A DNA stretch of 64,000 nucleotides from an uncultured Desulfobacter sp. (GTDB taxonomy: Bacteria; Desulfobacterota; Desulfobacteria; Desulfobacterales; Desulfobacteraceae): NCBI RefSeq assembly GCF_963665355.1, contig NZ_OY762229.1, forward strand, positions 3,968,001 to 4,032,000, read 5' to 3'. Made by a program: the position numbers and the translations under genes. Below are positions 18,434 to 28,557 of this stretch, one piece after another. The notes beneath the pieces are model-generated. The model did no database searches and was not told the DNA's origin. It saw only the letters and a program-made list of their open reading frames with translations. Numbering within the stretch: the stretch's first letter is position 1; every line of letters starts with the position of its first letter.

Positions 18434-18820
18434 GTGACAAAAAATAAATGTATCAAAATTTTAATTGTTGATGACCATAAGGCTCTGCGGGATGGGCTCA
18501 AGGTTATTTTACAGATGGAACCTGATTTTTTGATTATAGGAGAAGCTGAAGATGGGAAGCAGGCCATAAAATACGCACAAACCTTTACCCCGGATGTCAT
18601 CATCATGGATCTCGACCTTGGTGAAATGAATGGTATTCAGGTAACCGAGCAGATTTTGACTCTTCAGCCCGACATTTGTGTAATTGGGTTTTCCATGCAC
18701 GCAGATCCAGACCTTGCCAGGGACATGCGCAAGGCAGGTGCAAGGGCCTATTTAAGTAAAAGCGATTCTCCGGATCAATTGATTTCTGCCATACGCAACG
18801 GCTTCCAGAAAAGCAAATAG
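18434..18820 (+). CDS. Single-domain response regulator (receiver)
   Basis: This is a receiver domain of 128 residues, with the acidic pocket in ILIVDDH, phosphoacceptor Asp in VIIMDLDLGEMNG, a switch Ser/Thr region (VIGFSMH) and Lys in AYLSKSD. It looks like the receiver half of a NarL/LuxR-type regulator but stops after helix alpha5, with no DNA-binding domain. It may act through protein contacts or be a truncated regulator. Start is GTG. The aconitase gene follows 105 bases later. Confidence 0.85.
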   Translation: MTKNKCIKILIVDDHKALRDGLKVILQMEPDFLIIGEAEDGKQAIKYAQTFTPDVIIMDLDLGEMNGIQVTEQILTLQPDICVIGFSMHADPDLARDMRKAGARAYLSKSDSPDQLISAIRNGFQKSK

Positions 18821-18925
18821 GAATGAATGTCGGCATACCAACCGGAATGAAATCAGAAACAGAATGAAAAGATATAGATAAAAACCAGGCAGGGCAACCA
18901 GGAAACCAGAAAAAGGAAAAAAACA

Positions 18926-21616
18926 ATGGGAATTAACAAAGGCAACCCGGAAAACTTTAATGCATCAGACTTTATGGACGAAATAAGGATCGGCGATCAA
19001 ACATGTTTATTTTATAACCTTCATTTTTTAGATTCTAAGGTCGGGATTGCCCTTGCACGATTGCCGTTTTCCATACGGGTCCTGGTGGAAAATCTTTTAA
19101 GGAAATGTGGCGCCGGCGCAGCTAAGGCCGAAGAGGTACTGGCTGCTGCGCAGTGGCAGCCTATCAATGACCATTCCGCTGAAATTCCCTTTTATCCGGC
19201 ACGGGTGCTGATGCAGGATTTTACCGGTGTGCCTGCGGTGGTGGACCTGGCAGCCATGCGCGATGCCATGGCTGCGGCAGGAAAGGATCCGTCACTGGTC
19301 AATCCGTTGATTCCGGTGGAGCTGATTGTGGATCATTCCGTACAGGTGGATTTCTGCGGCACCCAGACCTGCCGGGAAAAGAATGTGGCAAAGGAGTATG
19401 AGCGAAACGGGGAGCGCTACCGCCTTTTAAAGTGGGCGCAAAAGAGTTTTGATAATTTTCGGGTGGTCCCGCCTAACTCCGGGATTTGTCATCAGGTCAA
19501 TCTTGAGTATTTGGGAAGAGGCGCTATGCGGACAAAAACCCAGACCCATGATCTGCTGTTTGCCGACACCCTGGTGGGAACCGATTCCCATACCCCCATG
19601 ATTAACAGCATTGGTGTGCTGGGCTGGGGCGTCGGCGGTATTGAGGCGGAAGCTGTTATGCTGGGCCAACCCTATTTTATGCCGCTTCCCCAAGTGATTG
19701 GCGTTGAATTGACCGGAAAGCTCAATCCTGGTGTGACTGCAACAGACATGGTATTGACCGTCACCAACCGGTTACGGCAAATGAACGTCGTGGAAAAATT
19801 TGTGGAATTCTACGGTCCGGGGCTGAAAAACCTCAAAGTTCCTGACAGGGCCACCATCGCTAATATGTCGCCGGAATACGGGGCCACCATGGGCTTTTTT
19901 CCCATAGATGAGCAGACCATTGACTATTTTAAAATAACCAACCGGGAGGAGCAGGGACAGGTCGTCGAGGCTTGGGCCAAAGCCTGTGGCCTGTTCAGAA
20001 ATGATGACGATATGCCTGAATTCAGCGACACCCTCAAAATTGATCTGGCTGATATCGTTCCGTGCCTGGCAGGGCCGGCAAGGCCCCAGGACCTGGTAAA
20101 ACTCAGTGATCTTGAAACCGCTTTTTCAGGCCTTTTAGGCACCACAGCTCCCGAAAAAAAGACCGATATCCGCATCAACGATATGCCGGCTGAAATCGGA
20201 AACGGCAGTGTGGTCATTGCGGCCATCACATCGTGTACCAATACGTCCAATCCCTACGCGCTTATGGGGGCCGGGTTATTGGCCAGAAATGCAGTACAAA
20301 AAGGCGTGTTTCCCAAACCCCATGTCAAAACCTCATTTGCACCCGGTTCCAAGGTGGTGGTGGATTATCTGTCCGATGCCGGCCTGATGCCATATCTCGA
20401 AGGCTTGGGGTTTCATGTGGCAGCCTTTGGATGCACCACCTGCATCGGGAACAGCGGGCCTTTGCATCCGGAAATTGAAAAACAGATAAAAGAGAAGAAT
20501 CTTGCCGTGGCAGCGGTACTTTCCGGGAACCGCAATTTTGAAGCCCGGATCCACCAGTTAACCAAGGCAAATTTTCTGGCATCTCCCATGCTGGTGGTGG
20601 CCTTTGCCATCTGCGGGCGGGTGGATGTGGATCTGGCCCATGACCCTGTGGCCCTGGATCCCAATGGAGAAGCGGTCTATCTGAAAGATATTTGGCCCGG
20701 GGACGAAGAAATAGATGACCTGGTTCGCAGGCATGTAAAAAAAGAGGACTTTAAAAATCAATACGAACAGATTTATCAAGGGGATAGTTTCTGGAAAGCG
20801 CTTGACATAACCCAGTCAGTCACTTTTAACTGGGACCAAAAATCCACTTATATTCGTAATCCCCCATATTTTGAGAATTTTTCATTGACTCCTCAATCTC
20901 TCCAAGACCTTGAAAATACGCGGGCGCTTATGGCTCTGGGAGATTCTGTAACAACAGATCACATCTCTCCGGCCGGTGCCATTCCGGAAAGTTATCCTGC
21001 CGGGATTTATCTCAAAGAACAGGGTGTCGGCGTGGATGCGTTTAATTCCTACGGCTCCAGACGGGGAAACCATGAGGTGATGATGCGGGGGACCTTTGGA
21101 AATATCCGCATTAAAAATCAGATGGTCACTCCCCAAGAGGGCAGCTTTACCAAAAAATTTCCCGAAGGGGATACCCGGTTTGTTTTTGATGTGGCCAAAG
21201 CCTACAGGCAGCAGGAGGTGCCGTTGATCGTGCTGGCCGGCAAGGAATACGGAACCGGATCTTCGCGGGACTGGGCCGCCAAAGGGTCCGCTCTGTTAGG
21301 CGTCCGTGCGGTCATTGCCCGGTCCTATGAGCGCATCCACCGCAGCAACCTTGTGGGTATGGGGGTGCTGCCGCTCCAGTTTCATGACGGCGACGGGTGG
21401 CAGGAACTGGGACTTGACGGCTCTGAGCTGTTTTCCGTCAAGGGAATGGAACAGTTAACCCCACACAAGGAACTGCAGATTGCCGCCCGGAAAGCAGACG
21501 GCACCATAGTCACATTCCAGGCCATTGCCCGCCTGGATACGGATATCGATGTTGAGTACATGATACATGGCGGAATTTTACCGTACGTTTTGAGAAAATT
21601 AATAAAAGAGACCTGA
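18926..21616 (+). CDS. acnA: Aconitate hydratase A
   Basis: The 896-residue product belongs to the AcnA/IRP-type aconitases. The [4Fe-4S] ligands are visible in ITSCTNTSNP and GCTTCIGNSGPL. The active-site segments DLLFADTLVGTDSHTPMINS and, in the swivel domain, GKEYGTGSSRDWAAKG and VIARSYERIHRSNLVGMGV are intact. It isomerises citrate to isocitrate in the TCA cycle. The 2-oxoacid:ferredoxin oxidoreductase genes follow after 16 bases, so the three genes probably form a TCA operon. Confidence 0.96.
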   Translation: MGINKGNPENFNASDFMDEIRIGDQTCLFYNLHFLDSKVGIALARLPFSIRVLVENLLRKCGAGAAKAEEVLAAAQWQPINDHSAEIPFYPARVLMQDFTGVPAVVDLAAMRDAMAAAGKDPSLVNPLIPVELIVDHSVQVDFCGTQTCREKNVAKEYERNGERYRLLKWAQKSFDNFRVVPPNSGICHQVNLEYLGRGAMRTKTQTHDLLFADTLVGTDSHTPMINSIGVLGWGVGGIEAEAVMLGQPYFMPLPQVIGVELTGKLNPGVTATDMVLTVTNRLRQMNVVEKFVEFYGPGLKNLKVPDRATIANMSPEYGATMGFFPIDEQTIDYFKITNREEQGQVVEAWAKACGLFRNDDDMPEFSDTLKIDLADIVPCLAGPARPQDLVKLSDLETAFSGLLGTTAPEKKTDIRINDMPAEIGNGSVVIAAITSCTNTSNPYALMGAGLLARNAVQKGVFPKPHVKTSFAPGSKVVVDYLSDAGLMPYLEGLGFHVAAFGCTTCIGNSGPLHPEIEKQIKEKNLAVAAVLSGNRNFEARIHQLTKANFLASPMLVVAFAICGRVDVDLAHDPVALDPNGEAVYLKDIWPGDEEIDDLVRRHVKKEDFKNQYEQIYQGDSFWKALDITQSVTFNWDQKSTYIRNPPYFENFSLTPQSLQDLENTRALMALGDSVTTDHISPAGAIPESYPAGIYLKEQGVGVDAFNSYGSRRGNHEVMMRGTFGNIRIKNQMVTPQEGSFTKKFPEGDTRFVFDVAKAYRQQEVPLIVLAGKEYGTGSSRDWAAKGSALLGVRAVIARSYERIHRSNLVGMGVLPLQFHDGDGWQELGLDGSELFSVKGMEQLTPHKELQIAARKADGTIVTFQAIARLDTDIDVEYMIHGGILPYVLRKLIKET

Positions 21617-21632
21617 CAAGGAGAAATTTATA

Positions 21633-23333
21633 ATGGACATCACCATACTGATCGGCGGAGCAGCCGGTCAAGGAATCCAGACCATCGGCGCTCTCCTGGC
21701 GGCTGCCTGTCGCAAGGCCGGGTATTTTGCCATGGCCGTCAACGATTTTGAATCCCGGGTTCGAGGGGGGCACAGCTTTTTCCAGATCCGGATCAGCAAT
21801 ACCCCGGTCTATTCCCCCCAGGAAATCGTGGATCTGTTGATCGCCCTGGACAAAAACACCTGGCAGATCCATCAGCAATCCCTTGGGGGAAAAAGTGTTG
21901 TACTGGCTGATGAGGACTTTTCAACCACCGGTCGGGTTGTGCCCGTGGCTTTTGAACAACTGGCCAAAGAGAGTGGATCAAACTTGTTTGTCAACACCGT
22001 GGCTGCTGCTGCCGGTCTTCGGGTACTGGGTGCCGGATTTGATATGATCAAGTCCATCATCAAAGACCATTTCAGTACCCTTAAACCGGAATTGGTGGAA
22101 AAAAACCTGGATGCGGCCCTAAAAGGATTTGAAAAAGTGGCGGATGTCTCTTTTGAGAAACAGCCTCTGGCAAACCCGTCAGCCCCAAAAGGCAACCTGA
22201 TATCCTGTGCCAAGGCCATCGCGCTGGGGGCGGTTTCAGCCGACTGCCGGGTGGGGGCATTTTACCCTATGAGCCCTGCCACAGGCATCATGCTGCATTT
22301 GACGGAATTGAGCAAGCGCTTGGATCTGGTGGTAGAGCAGGCCGAAGATGAAATTGCTGCAGCCAACATCGTGATCGGTGCCTCTTTTGCCGGCGTCAGG
22401 GCCATGACGGCAACCTCCGGAGGCGGATTCTGTCTGATGACCGAGGCGCTGGGGCTTGCCGGTATGACCGAAACGCCCATGGTGATTGTCAATGCCATGC
22501 GGCCCGGGCCATCCACGGGACTTCCCACACGCACCGCCCAGGGTGATCTGCGGTTTGCCATTCACGCATCCCATGATGATTTTCCAAGATTTGTATTTGC
22601 GCCGGGAACCCCGGAACAGGCGTTTGAACAGACCCGCAAGGCGTTTCATCTGTCTGAAAAATACCAGGTGCCTGCCATTATTCTGGTTGATCAATACCTT
22701 ATGGATGCGCTGTTTCTGCTGGAAAAACCGTTCTCAATTGATAAGCATGTGGAGCGCTTTATCGTGACGGATGATGATATGCCGGATCCGAAAAATTACG
22801 AGCGGTTTGCCTTCACGGATTCCGGCGTATCGCCCAGGGCGCTGCCATGTAAAGGAGACGCCCTTGTCAAAGTTTCCAGCGATGAACACCGGCCGGACGG
22901 GCATATCACCGAAGATATAGCCATTCGAAACGCCATGATGAAAAAACGCCATGCCAAGCTGCCTGCCATGATTGGGGACCTGGACCCGCCGGAAGGTGTT
23001 TTTCCGGAAGCGCATACCCTTTTAATCGGCTGGGGTTCCAGTGCCGGGGCCATAAAAGAGGCCACAGGACGTATGCGTGACAAGGGTTTGGACGTTGGCT
23101 GTCTGCTTTTTTCCCAGATCTGGCCGTTTCCTGCGGCTGCTGTCGGGAAGATACTGAAAAATGATCCAGACAGACAATATATCTGTGTTGAAATGAATGC
23201 CGGTGCTCAGTTCGCAGGGCTTTTAAAAGAATATACGGACATCGATTTTTCCGGATATGTACTCAAGTATGACGGCAGGCCGTTGACAGCCGGCTTTATA
23301 GTCGATGCACTCAAAGAAAAGGAGCTTGCCTGA
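21633..23333 (+). CDS. korA: 2-oxoacid:ferredoxin oxidoreductase, fused gamma-alpha subunit
   Basis: Of the 566 residues, the first 190 or so form the gamma-type domain (LIGGAAGQGIQTIGALLAAA, then FESRVRGGHSFFQIRI). From about 195 the alpha-type pyrimidine-binding domain follows (VGAFYPMSPATGIMLHL, VEQAEDEIAAANIVIGASFA, MTATSGGGFCLMTEALG). With the beta subunit it should oxidise a 2-oxoacid to acyl-CoA and reduce ferredoxin. The 2-oxoglutarate assignment is an inference from adjacency to aconitase and the gamma-alpha fusion; other 2-oxoacids are possible. Ribosome site AAGGAG. Confidence 0.9.
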   Translation: MDITILIGGAAGQGIQTIGALLAAACRKAGYFAMAVNDFESRVRGGHSFFQIRISNTPVYSPQEIVDLLIALDKNTWQIHQQSLGGKSVVLADEDFSTTGRVVPVAFEQLAKESGSNLFVNTVAAAAGLRVLGAGFDMIKSIIKDHFSTLKPELVEKNLDAALKGFEKVADVSFEKQPLANPSAPKGNLISCAKAIALGAVSADCRVGAFYPMSPATGIMLHLTELSKRLDLVVEQAEDEIAAANIVIGASFAGVRAMTATSGGGFCLMTEALGLAGMTETPMVIVNAMRPGPSTGLPTRTAQGDLRFAIHASHDDFPRFVFAPGTPEQAFEQTRKAFHLSEKYQVPAIILVDQYLMDALFLLEKPFSIDKHVERFIVTDDDMPDPKNYERFAFTDSGVSPRALPCKGDALVKVSSDEHRPDGHITEDIAIRNAMMKKRHAKLPAMIGDLDPPEGVFPEAHTLLIGWGSSAGAIKEATGRMRDKGLDVGCLLFSQIWPFPAAAVGKILKNDPDRQYICVEMNAGAQFAGLLKEYTDIDFSGYVLKYDGRPLTAGFIVDALKEKELA

Positions 23334-23334
23334 G

Positions 23335-24195
23335 ATGTTGAATAAAGAACGTTATGAATCTGACTACGAAAACCAGTGGTGTCCGGGGTGCGGCAATTTC
23401 GGTATCCTTGAAGCCATGAAAGATGCCCTGGCCAAACTCAATATTCCCCCGGAAAAGCTGTTGATCGTCTCCGGTATTGGCCAGGCCGCCAAGACGCCCC
23501 ATTTTTTAAAATGCAATTTTCTGCACGGCATCCATGGCCGGGCGCTCTCTTTAGCGCTGGGGGCAAAGATCGCCAATCAGAATTTGAATATTCTGGTTAA
23601 TTCAGGGGACGGAGACTGTTATGGTGAAGGCGGCAACCATTTTATCCATGCGGTACGCCGGAATGCAGATATGACGCTTTTAGTGCATGACAACCGGATT
23701 TACGGACTGACAAAGGGTCAGGCATCTCCGACATCGGCCCGGGGAATGACCACACCCACCCAGCCGGACGGTGTGATATCGGAACCCTTAAACGGTCCGG
23801 CGCTGGCCCTGGCCATGGGGGCCGGTTTTGTGGCCCGGGGTTTTTCAGGAAATGTAAAGCATTTAAGCGGCCTTATTCAAGCGGCTGTTCAGTACAAGGG
23901 ATTCAGCGTGATTGATATTTTCCAGCCCTGCGTCACCTTTAACCGGGTTAACACCGCCCAATGGTATAAAGACCGGATCTATGAACTGGACGAGACCAAG
24001 AGCCGGGACAATTTTCACGAGGCCATGAAACTGGCCTTTGAAACAGGTGACCGGATTCCTGTCGGCGTTTTGTATTCCAGGAAGAAACCGGATTTTATCT
24101 CCCAGATCAAAGTTCTGGAAAAAGGACCGCTCATTGACAGGCCCTATGATCCGGACAGGTTGAAAAAAGTGGCACAGGAATATGTTTTGTCTTAA
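23335..24195 (+). CDS. korB: 2-oxoacid:ferredoxin oxidoreductase beta subunit
   Basis: This thiamine-diphosphate-binding subunit has 286 residues. NQWCPGCGNFGILEAM is the typical N-terminal motif, NSGDGDCYGEGGNHFIHAVRRN holds the ThDP/Mg site, and LVHDNRIYGLTKGQASPTS the metal-binding loop. The C-terminal PCVTFNR segment agrees with the KorB group. The ATG at 23335 lies one base after the korA stop and uses an AAGGAG inside the korA end. No separate ferredoxin subunit follows, as in two-subunit enzymes. Confidence 0.92.
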   Translation: MLNKERYESDYENQWCPGCGNFGILEAMKDALAKLNIPPEKLLIVSGIGQAAKTPHFLKCNFLHGIHGRALSLALGAKIANQNLNILVNSGDGDCYGEGGNHFIHAVRRNADMTLLVHDNRIYGLTKGQASPTSARGMTTPTQPDGVISEPLNGPALALAMGAGFVARGFSGNVKHLSGLIQAAVQYKGFSVIDIFQPCVTFNRVNTAQWYKDRIYELDETKSRDNFHEAMKLAFETGDRIPVGVLYSRKKPDFISQIKVLEKGPLIDRPYDPDRLKKVAQEYVLS

Positions 24196-24363
24196 AAAAA
24201 TCAAGAAAGGAAAATACAATTTAACCATTTTGACAATATCGGCGGTCACATTGAAAATTTAGGGGACGCTTGTCTGGCCAGAATCGCTGGCACCTCATCA
24301 GCTACCGGTCTTGGAACAAGCGGATTCGCCGTTTCCGGAGATCAGGTATAACAGATATAAATA

Positions 24364-24400
24364 ACGGGGCGGCTGCAAAGCACAAACCGCCCCGTTTTTC
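24364..24400 (+). terminator. Rho-independent terminator after korB
   Basis: A GC-rich stem, ACGGGGCGG at 24364-24372 pairing with CCGCCCCGT at 24387-24395, is followed directly by a T-run. It should end the acnA-korAB transcript. The 168 bases between korB and this stem hold an open frame in the korB phase, discussed as a finding. Confidence 0.88.
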
Positions 24401-24533
24401 CGGTCCAGGCACGAATAGCTTCTGATAAATTATAATATTTTATTTGGTATATTTAAGCGGGCGTGGTATATCAATTGATGATGGGCATGGGGTGCTGATT
24501 TTGTTTTAATATCTATAAAATTCAAGGTGTTCC

Positions 24534-25199
24534 ATGGATTCGAAAATAAAAAGAATTGTAATTGCTGAAGACAATACCCTGTTGCGCGAAGGGTTGTGCC
24601 TGATGATTGAATCGGATCCGGATCTTGAGGTGGTGGCCCAGGCCGCCGACGGGTTTTCCGCCATTGAGACAACTCTTTCTCTCAAAGAGCCGCCTGACTT
24701 GGTCATGATGGATCTGTCCATGCCTAAAATGGACGGGGTCTCCGCCATCAAAGAAATCAAACGACAGAGGCCGGATTCCAGAATCATGGCGTTGACCATT
24801 CACGATTCCGATGAATTTATTCTGGAGTGTTTTGATGCCGGTGCATCCGGATACTGCCTGAAGGATTCATCCCAGGATGAGTTGTTAAAAGCCATCCATG
24901 TGGTTCTCTCTGGAAAAACATATATCAGCCCCGGGATTGCCGGCACCGTCATGGAAGGTTTTCTGGACGGCCGCAGGAAACTTAAAAGCAAAACAGCCTG
25001 GGGAAGCCTGACCCAGCGGGAGCGGGAGGTTCTCAAGCTGGTGGCTGAAGGATATACCAGCAAAGAGATGGCCGGTTTTTTGTGTATCAGCCCCAAAACC
25101 GTGGAGCGCCACCGCTCCAACATTATGAACAAACTTGATCTGCACAATGTCTCCGAGTTGACTTCCTTTGCCATTGAAAAGAATTTGGTCGGAAATTAG
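24534..25199 (+). CDS. NarL/LuxR-family response regulator
   Basis: The 221-residue regulator has a receiver domain (IVIAEDNTLLREGL; phosphoacceptor Asp in VMMDLSMPKMDG; Lys in YCLKDSS). A LuxR-type helix-turn-helix follows at about 150-210 (LTQREREVLKLVAEGYTSKE, then ISPKTVERHRSNIMNKL). It binds DNA when phosphorylated. The likely kinase partner is the HisKA_3-type hybrid kinase encoded next (25553-28387), since that kinase class normally pairs with NarL regulators. Confidence 0.93.
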   Translation: MDSKIKRIVIAEDNTLLREGLCLMIESDPDLEVVAQAADGFSAIETTLSLKEPPDLVMMDLSMPKMDGVSAIKEIKRQRPDSRIMALTIHDSDEFILECFDAGASGYCLKDSSQDELLKAIHVVLSGKTYISPGIAGTVMEGFLDGRRKLKSKTAWGSLTQREREVLKLVAEGYTSKEMAGFLCISPKTVERHRSNIMNKLDLHNVSELTSFAIEKNLVGN

Positions 25200-25552
25200 C
25201 TTTTTTCAACCATTTTGCCTTAAACTTATTGAAAATCATATAGATTTCATAATCTGGATCTGTAAAATCCAAGGCTTGGCCTGTATCTTCATTTCCACCC
25301 CGGAATACCGGCCCTGTAAATGGAAATGGGTAAATCCCCCCATATAAAATAAAAATTATCTATATTAAAGTATATTGGACCGATCAATTTTTTAGTTTTT
25401 GTTAAAAAATGATCAATTTTGTTCGATTTAAGGGGAGGGCAAAAATTGGGCAAAGGAGCTGTTTTCTTTGCGTGAGCTATGTAATCTGCTATTGTCGATT
25501 TTCTGGCACAGTTTGCAGATACCAGACAGTGCAATAAAGTTGTCGGGGAATA
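25200..25552. other. Intergenic region upstream of the MASE3 kinase
   Basis: AT-rich and non-coding as far as I can see. It should hold the promoter of the following kinase gene. A TGGCAC...TTGCA pair near 25503 has the wrong spacing for sigma-54. Confidence 0.5.
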
Positions 25553-28387
25553 ATGGTAAATGGAACGATAAACAACATTAAGAAAAAAGGTGTCGTCGGG
25601 GCAGCAGCTTTTGTGGTGATGTTGGTCGGCTTGTATATCTGTTCTCTTTACAATTTGCTGTTATTTCATATGCTGGCGGAAATGTTTGCGGTGGTCACCG
25701 CATGCAGTATTTTTGTGGTGACATGGAACGCCAGGACGTTTTTTAAGGAAAAACAGTTTTTTCCCTTTATCGGGATAGCTTATCTTTTCGTGGGTATCCT
25801 GGACCTGGTTCATGCCATGACCTATAAAGGGGTGAATATCATTCCCTCTATTGATGCCAATATCCCCACCCAGCTTTGGGTATCTGCCCGTTATCTTGAA
25901 AGTATTACGCTGCTCTCTTCATTTTTTATATTTAAAAACAAGAAAAAGGCAGAAACCTATTTATTGGGGTTCACGGCTATTACTGCGCTGATTTTGCTTT
26001 CTATATTTTACTGGCAGATTTTTCCTGACTGCTATCTTGAAAATGCGGGCGGCCTGACCACTTTTAAAAAAAACAGCGAGTACGCCATATGCCTGATTCT
26101 GGCGTCGGCCCTCGGTGCGCTTTATTTTAACCGGGCCCGGTTCGACAAAACACTTTTCAACTGGTTGCAGGCATCCATCTTTATCACCATTGTTTCTGAG
26201 TTGCTCTTTACAACGTATATCGGCCTTTACAGTGCAGCAAACATACTCGGCCATTATTTTAAAATCGTTTCTTTTTTTTGTTTGTACAAAGCACTGATTG
26301 AAACCGGTCTTTCACAACCGTACAGCCTGTTGTACAAAGATCTTGCCGACAGCAGGGAAAGCTATCAGGAGTTGTTTTCCAATATGATGGACGGGTTTGC
26401 CAGGCACCGGATGATCATGGACGAAAACGGCAACCCAGTTGATTATGAATTTTTGGAAACCAATCAGGCTTTTGAAAGATTGACCGGCCTTAAGGATGTA
26501 GTGGGGAAAAAAGCGACTCGGCTGCTGCCGGATATCAAAAATGATCCAATGGACTGGATTGATGTTTATGGGAAAGTTGCCCTTAAAGGAGAATCGGCCC
26601 GGTTTGAAAGCTATCTCACGTCACTGAAGAAATGGTATTCCATAAACGCCTATTCGGTTAATCACGGTGAATTTGTAACGATTTTTGAAGATATCACTGA
26701 AAGAAAAGAAGCTGTTGATGCTTTGTTTTCCCAAAGGGAGTTGCTAAACACAACACTGGCGCACCTCGGGGACGGTGTGATCTCTTCGGATAAAGCCGGT
26801 CGGATTGCCTTTATCAATCCGGCTGCGGAAAAATTGACCGGGTGGCCCCGGGCAGACGCGTTGGAAAAGAAATTAGAACAGATTTTTAAAGTGTGCCGGA
26901 AAGAACAAGATGAGCCCATTTGCAATGAGGCCGGGGGGGACTTCCTGTACAAAGATCAATTGATGGTCTTTCCCGATGAAGGTATGTTGCTAAACCGTGA
27001 TGGGACCCGGATTCCTATTGAGGAGACGGTCAATCCGGTTAAAGACAAAAATGGGGATGTCATTGGGCTCGTTCTTATTTTTCGAGACATTACCGTCTGG
27101 AAGCAATTCCAGAAAAAGCTGCAGGAGGACAACGAATTACTGGAGGACAAAGTTGCCGAACGGACTCGGACCTTGCACCAGACCGTAGAGCATCTGCAAA
27201 AAGAAATTGCACAACGTGTGAAGGCTGACACCCGCAACCGGAAAGCTGATCAGGAACTTCAGGCACGGACCAGCCAACTGCGGGCCCTGGCCGGAAAGTT
27301 GACCATGGCAGAACAGGCTGAACGCAGGCGGGTCGCAAAGGTGCTGCATGACGGTATCCAGCAGTATATGGCAGCAGCCAAACTTCACCTAAGCGGCCTT
27401 GAACGTAAAATAGAAGACCCGCAATTAAGTGCTATGGCTCGAAAAATAGAAGCAACCATTGGCACCTGTATTCAAATGGCCCGGTCTCTAAGTGCAGATT
27501 TAAGCCCGCCGGCCCTTTACAGGGGAGGACTGATTTCAGGTCTCAGGTGGCTTGCCGGCAGGATGCAGGAACGCCATGGATTTCGAGTGACTTTTAAATC
27601 TGAGATAGAAAATGTATCTCTTCCCGAGGATATTGTGCTGCTGGTTTTTGAGTCGGTCCGTGAACTGCTGTTTAATTCAGTCAAACATTCCGGAATGTCC
27701 GAAGCGCAGGTAATGTTGAAAAAAAGCGAAGAAAATCAACTCTGCCTTTGCGTGCAGGATGATGGCAATGGTTTTGACTCATCTGAAATTTTTGTTTCAG
27801 AAAATATGAAACAAGGCTTTGGCCTGTTCAGTATCCAGGAGCGGATTAATTTGATCGGGGGGACTTTTGAAATTAAAAGCCAGCCCGGCCATGGCAGCCG
27901 ATTTAACATCTTGCTTCCTTATAAAACAGAGGCCGGGCCGTTGTCTGCCGGTAACGAGCCGGAAGATTCCCTTGAAAATTCTGTGGATAAGAATGATTCC
28001 AAACAATCAAAAAAAGATATCCGGGTACTTCTCGCAGATGACCACGCCATCTTCCGTAAAGGTGTATTCCAGTCGCTTAAGGAAACTGACGGTATCGAGG
28101 TGGTCGGCCAGGCCCATGACGGCCTGGAAATTGTTGAATTGGCCCAACAGCTCAATCCTGATGTCATTTTGATGGATATCAACATGCCCGGCATCGACGG
28201 GATTGAAGCGACCCACCGTATTTACCAGGCCCATCCGAACATAAAGATCCTGGCCCTTTCCATGTATGAGAAAAAAGATTATGCCCGGGATATGATTTCA
28301 GCTGGTGCCGTTGATTTTATAAGTAAGGGATGCACTTCATCCGAAATGGTGGCAGCAATTAGAAATGCCGTAACGGTTTCCCTGTAA
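25553..28387 (+). CDS. Hybrid sensor kinase, MASE3-PAS-PAS-HisKA_3-REC
   Basis: The 944-residue protein starts with about seven membrane helices (residues 15-235) resembling MASE3 (FPFIGIAYLFVGILDLVHAM, then YLESITLLSSFFIF). Two PAS domains follow at about 270-390 and 395-525, then a coiled linker. The HisKA_3 dimerisation domain carries the phospho-His in VAKVLHDGIQQYMAAAK. The HATPase domain is at about 690-800 (LLFNSVKHSG, DDGNGFD, GFGLFSIQERI). A C-terminal receiver (VLLADDHAIFRKG; Asp in ILMDINMPGIDG) completes it. It probably feeds NarL-type regulators such as the one encoded upstream. The signal is unknown. Confidence 0.9.
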   Translation: MVNGTINNIKKKGVVGAAAFVVMLVGLYICSLYNLLLFHMLAEMFAVVTACSIFVVTWNARTFFKEKQFFPFIGIAYLFVGILDLVHAMTYKGVNIIPSIDANIPTQLWVSARYLESITLLSSFFIFKNKKKAETYLLGFTAITALILLSIFYWQIFPDCYLENAGGLTTFKKNSEYAICLILASALGALYFNRARFDKTLFNWLQASIFITIVSELLFTTYIGLYSAANILGHYFKIVSFFCLYKALIETGLSQPYSLLYKDLADSRESYQELFSNMMDGFARHRMIMDENGNPVDYEFLETNQAFERLTGLKDVVGKKATRLLPDIKNDPMDWIDVYGKVALKGESARFESYLTSLKKWYSINAYSVNHGEFVTIFEDITERKEAVDALFSQRELLNTTLAHLGDGVISSDKAGRIAFINPAAEKLTGWPRADALEKKLEQIFKVCRKEQDEPICNEAGGDFLYKDQLMVFPDEGMLLNRDGTRIPIEETVNPVKDKNGDVIGLVLIFRDITVWKQFQKKLQEDNELLEDKVAERTRTLHQTVEHLQKEIAQRVKADTRNRKADQELQARTSQLRALAGKLTMAEQAERRRVAKVLHDGIQQYMAAAKLHLSGLERKIEDPQLSAMARKIEATIGTCIQMARSLSADLSPPALYRGGLISGLRWLAGRMQERHGFRVTFKSEIENVSLPEDIVLLVFESVRELLFNSVKHSGMSEAQVMLKKSEENQLCLCVQDDGNGFDSSEIFVSENMKQGFGLFSIQERINLIGGTFEIKSQPGHGSRFNILLPYKTEAGPLSAGNEPEDSLENSVDKNDSKQSKKDIRVLLADDHAIFRKGVFQSLKETDGIEVVGQAHDGLEIVELAQQLNPDVILMDINMPGIDGIEATHRIYQAHPNIKILALSMYEKKDYARDMISAGAVDFISKGCTSSEMVAAIRNAVTVSL

Positions 28388-28557
28388 GCCTGCGTGCTTA
28401 CAGCGTCACTTGCATTTTTTAAGCAAAGATTGTCTCAATATCACGTCTGTCCAACCGGTAAAATCGGTTTTCTTTTAACCTGTGTTTTTTATGTCTATCT
28501 CTGCAAGGTGTTACTCAACCCCTTACAGAGATGGCACATTTATTAAGGAGAATCAAA

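Noticed and set aside
18210-18440. 76-codon minus-strand frame
   Set aside because: No ribosome site, no recognisable features, and it overlaps the start of the receiver gene.
25500-25520. TGGCAC...TTGCA resembling a sigma-54 promoter
   Set aside because: Only three bases separate the two blocks instead of five, so the GG-GC spacing is wrong.
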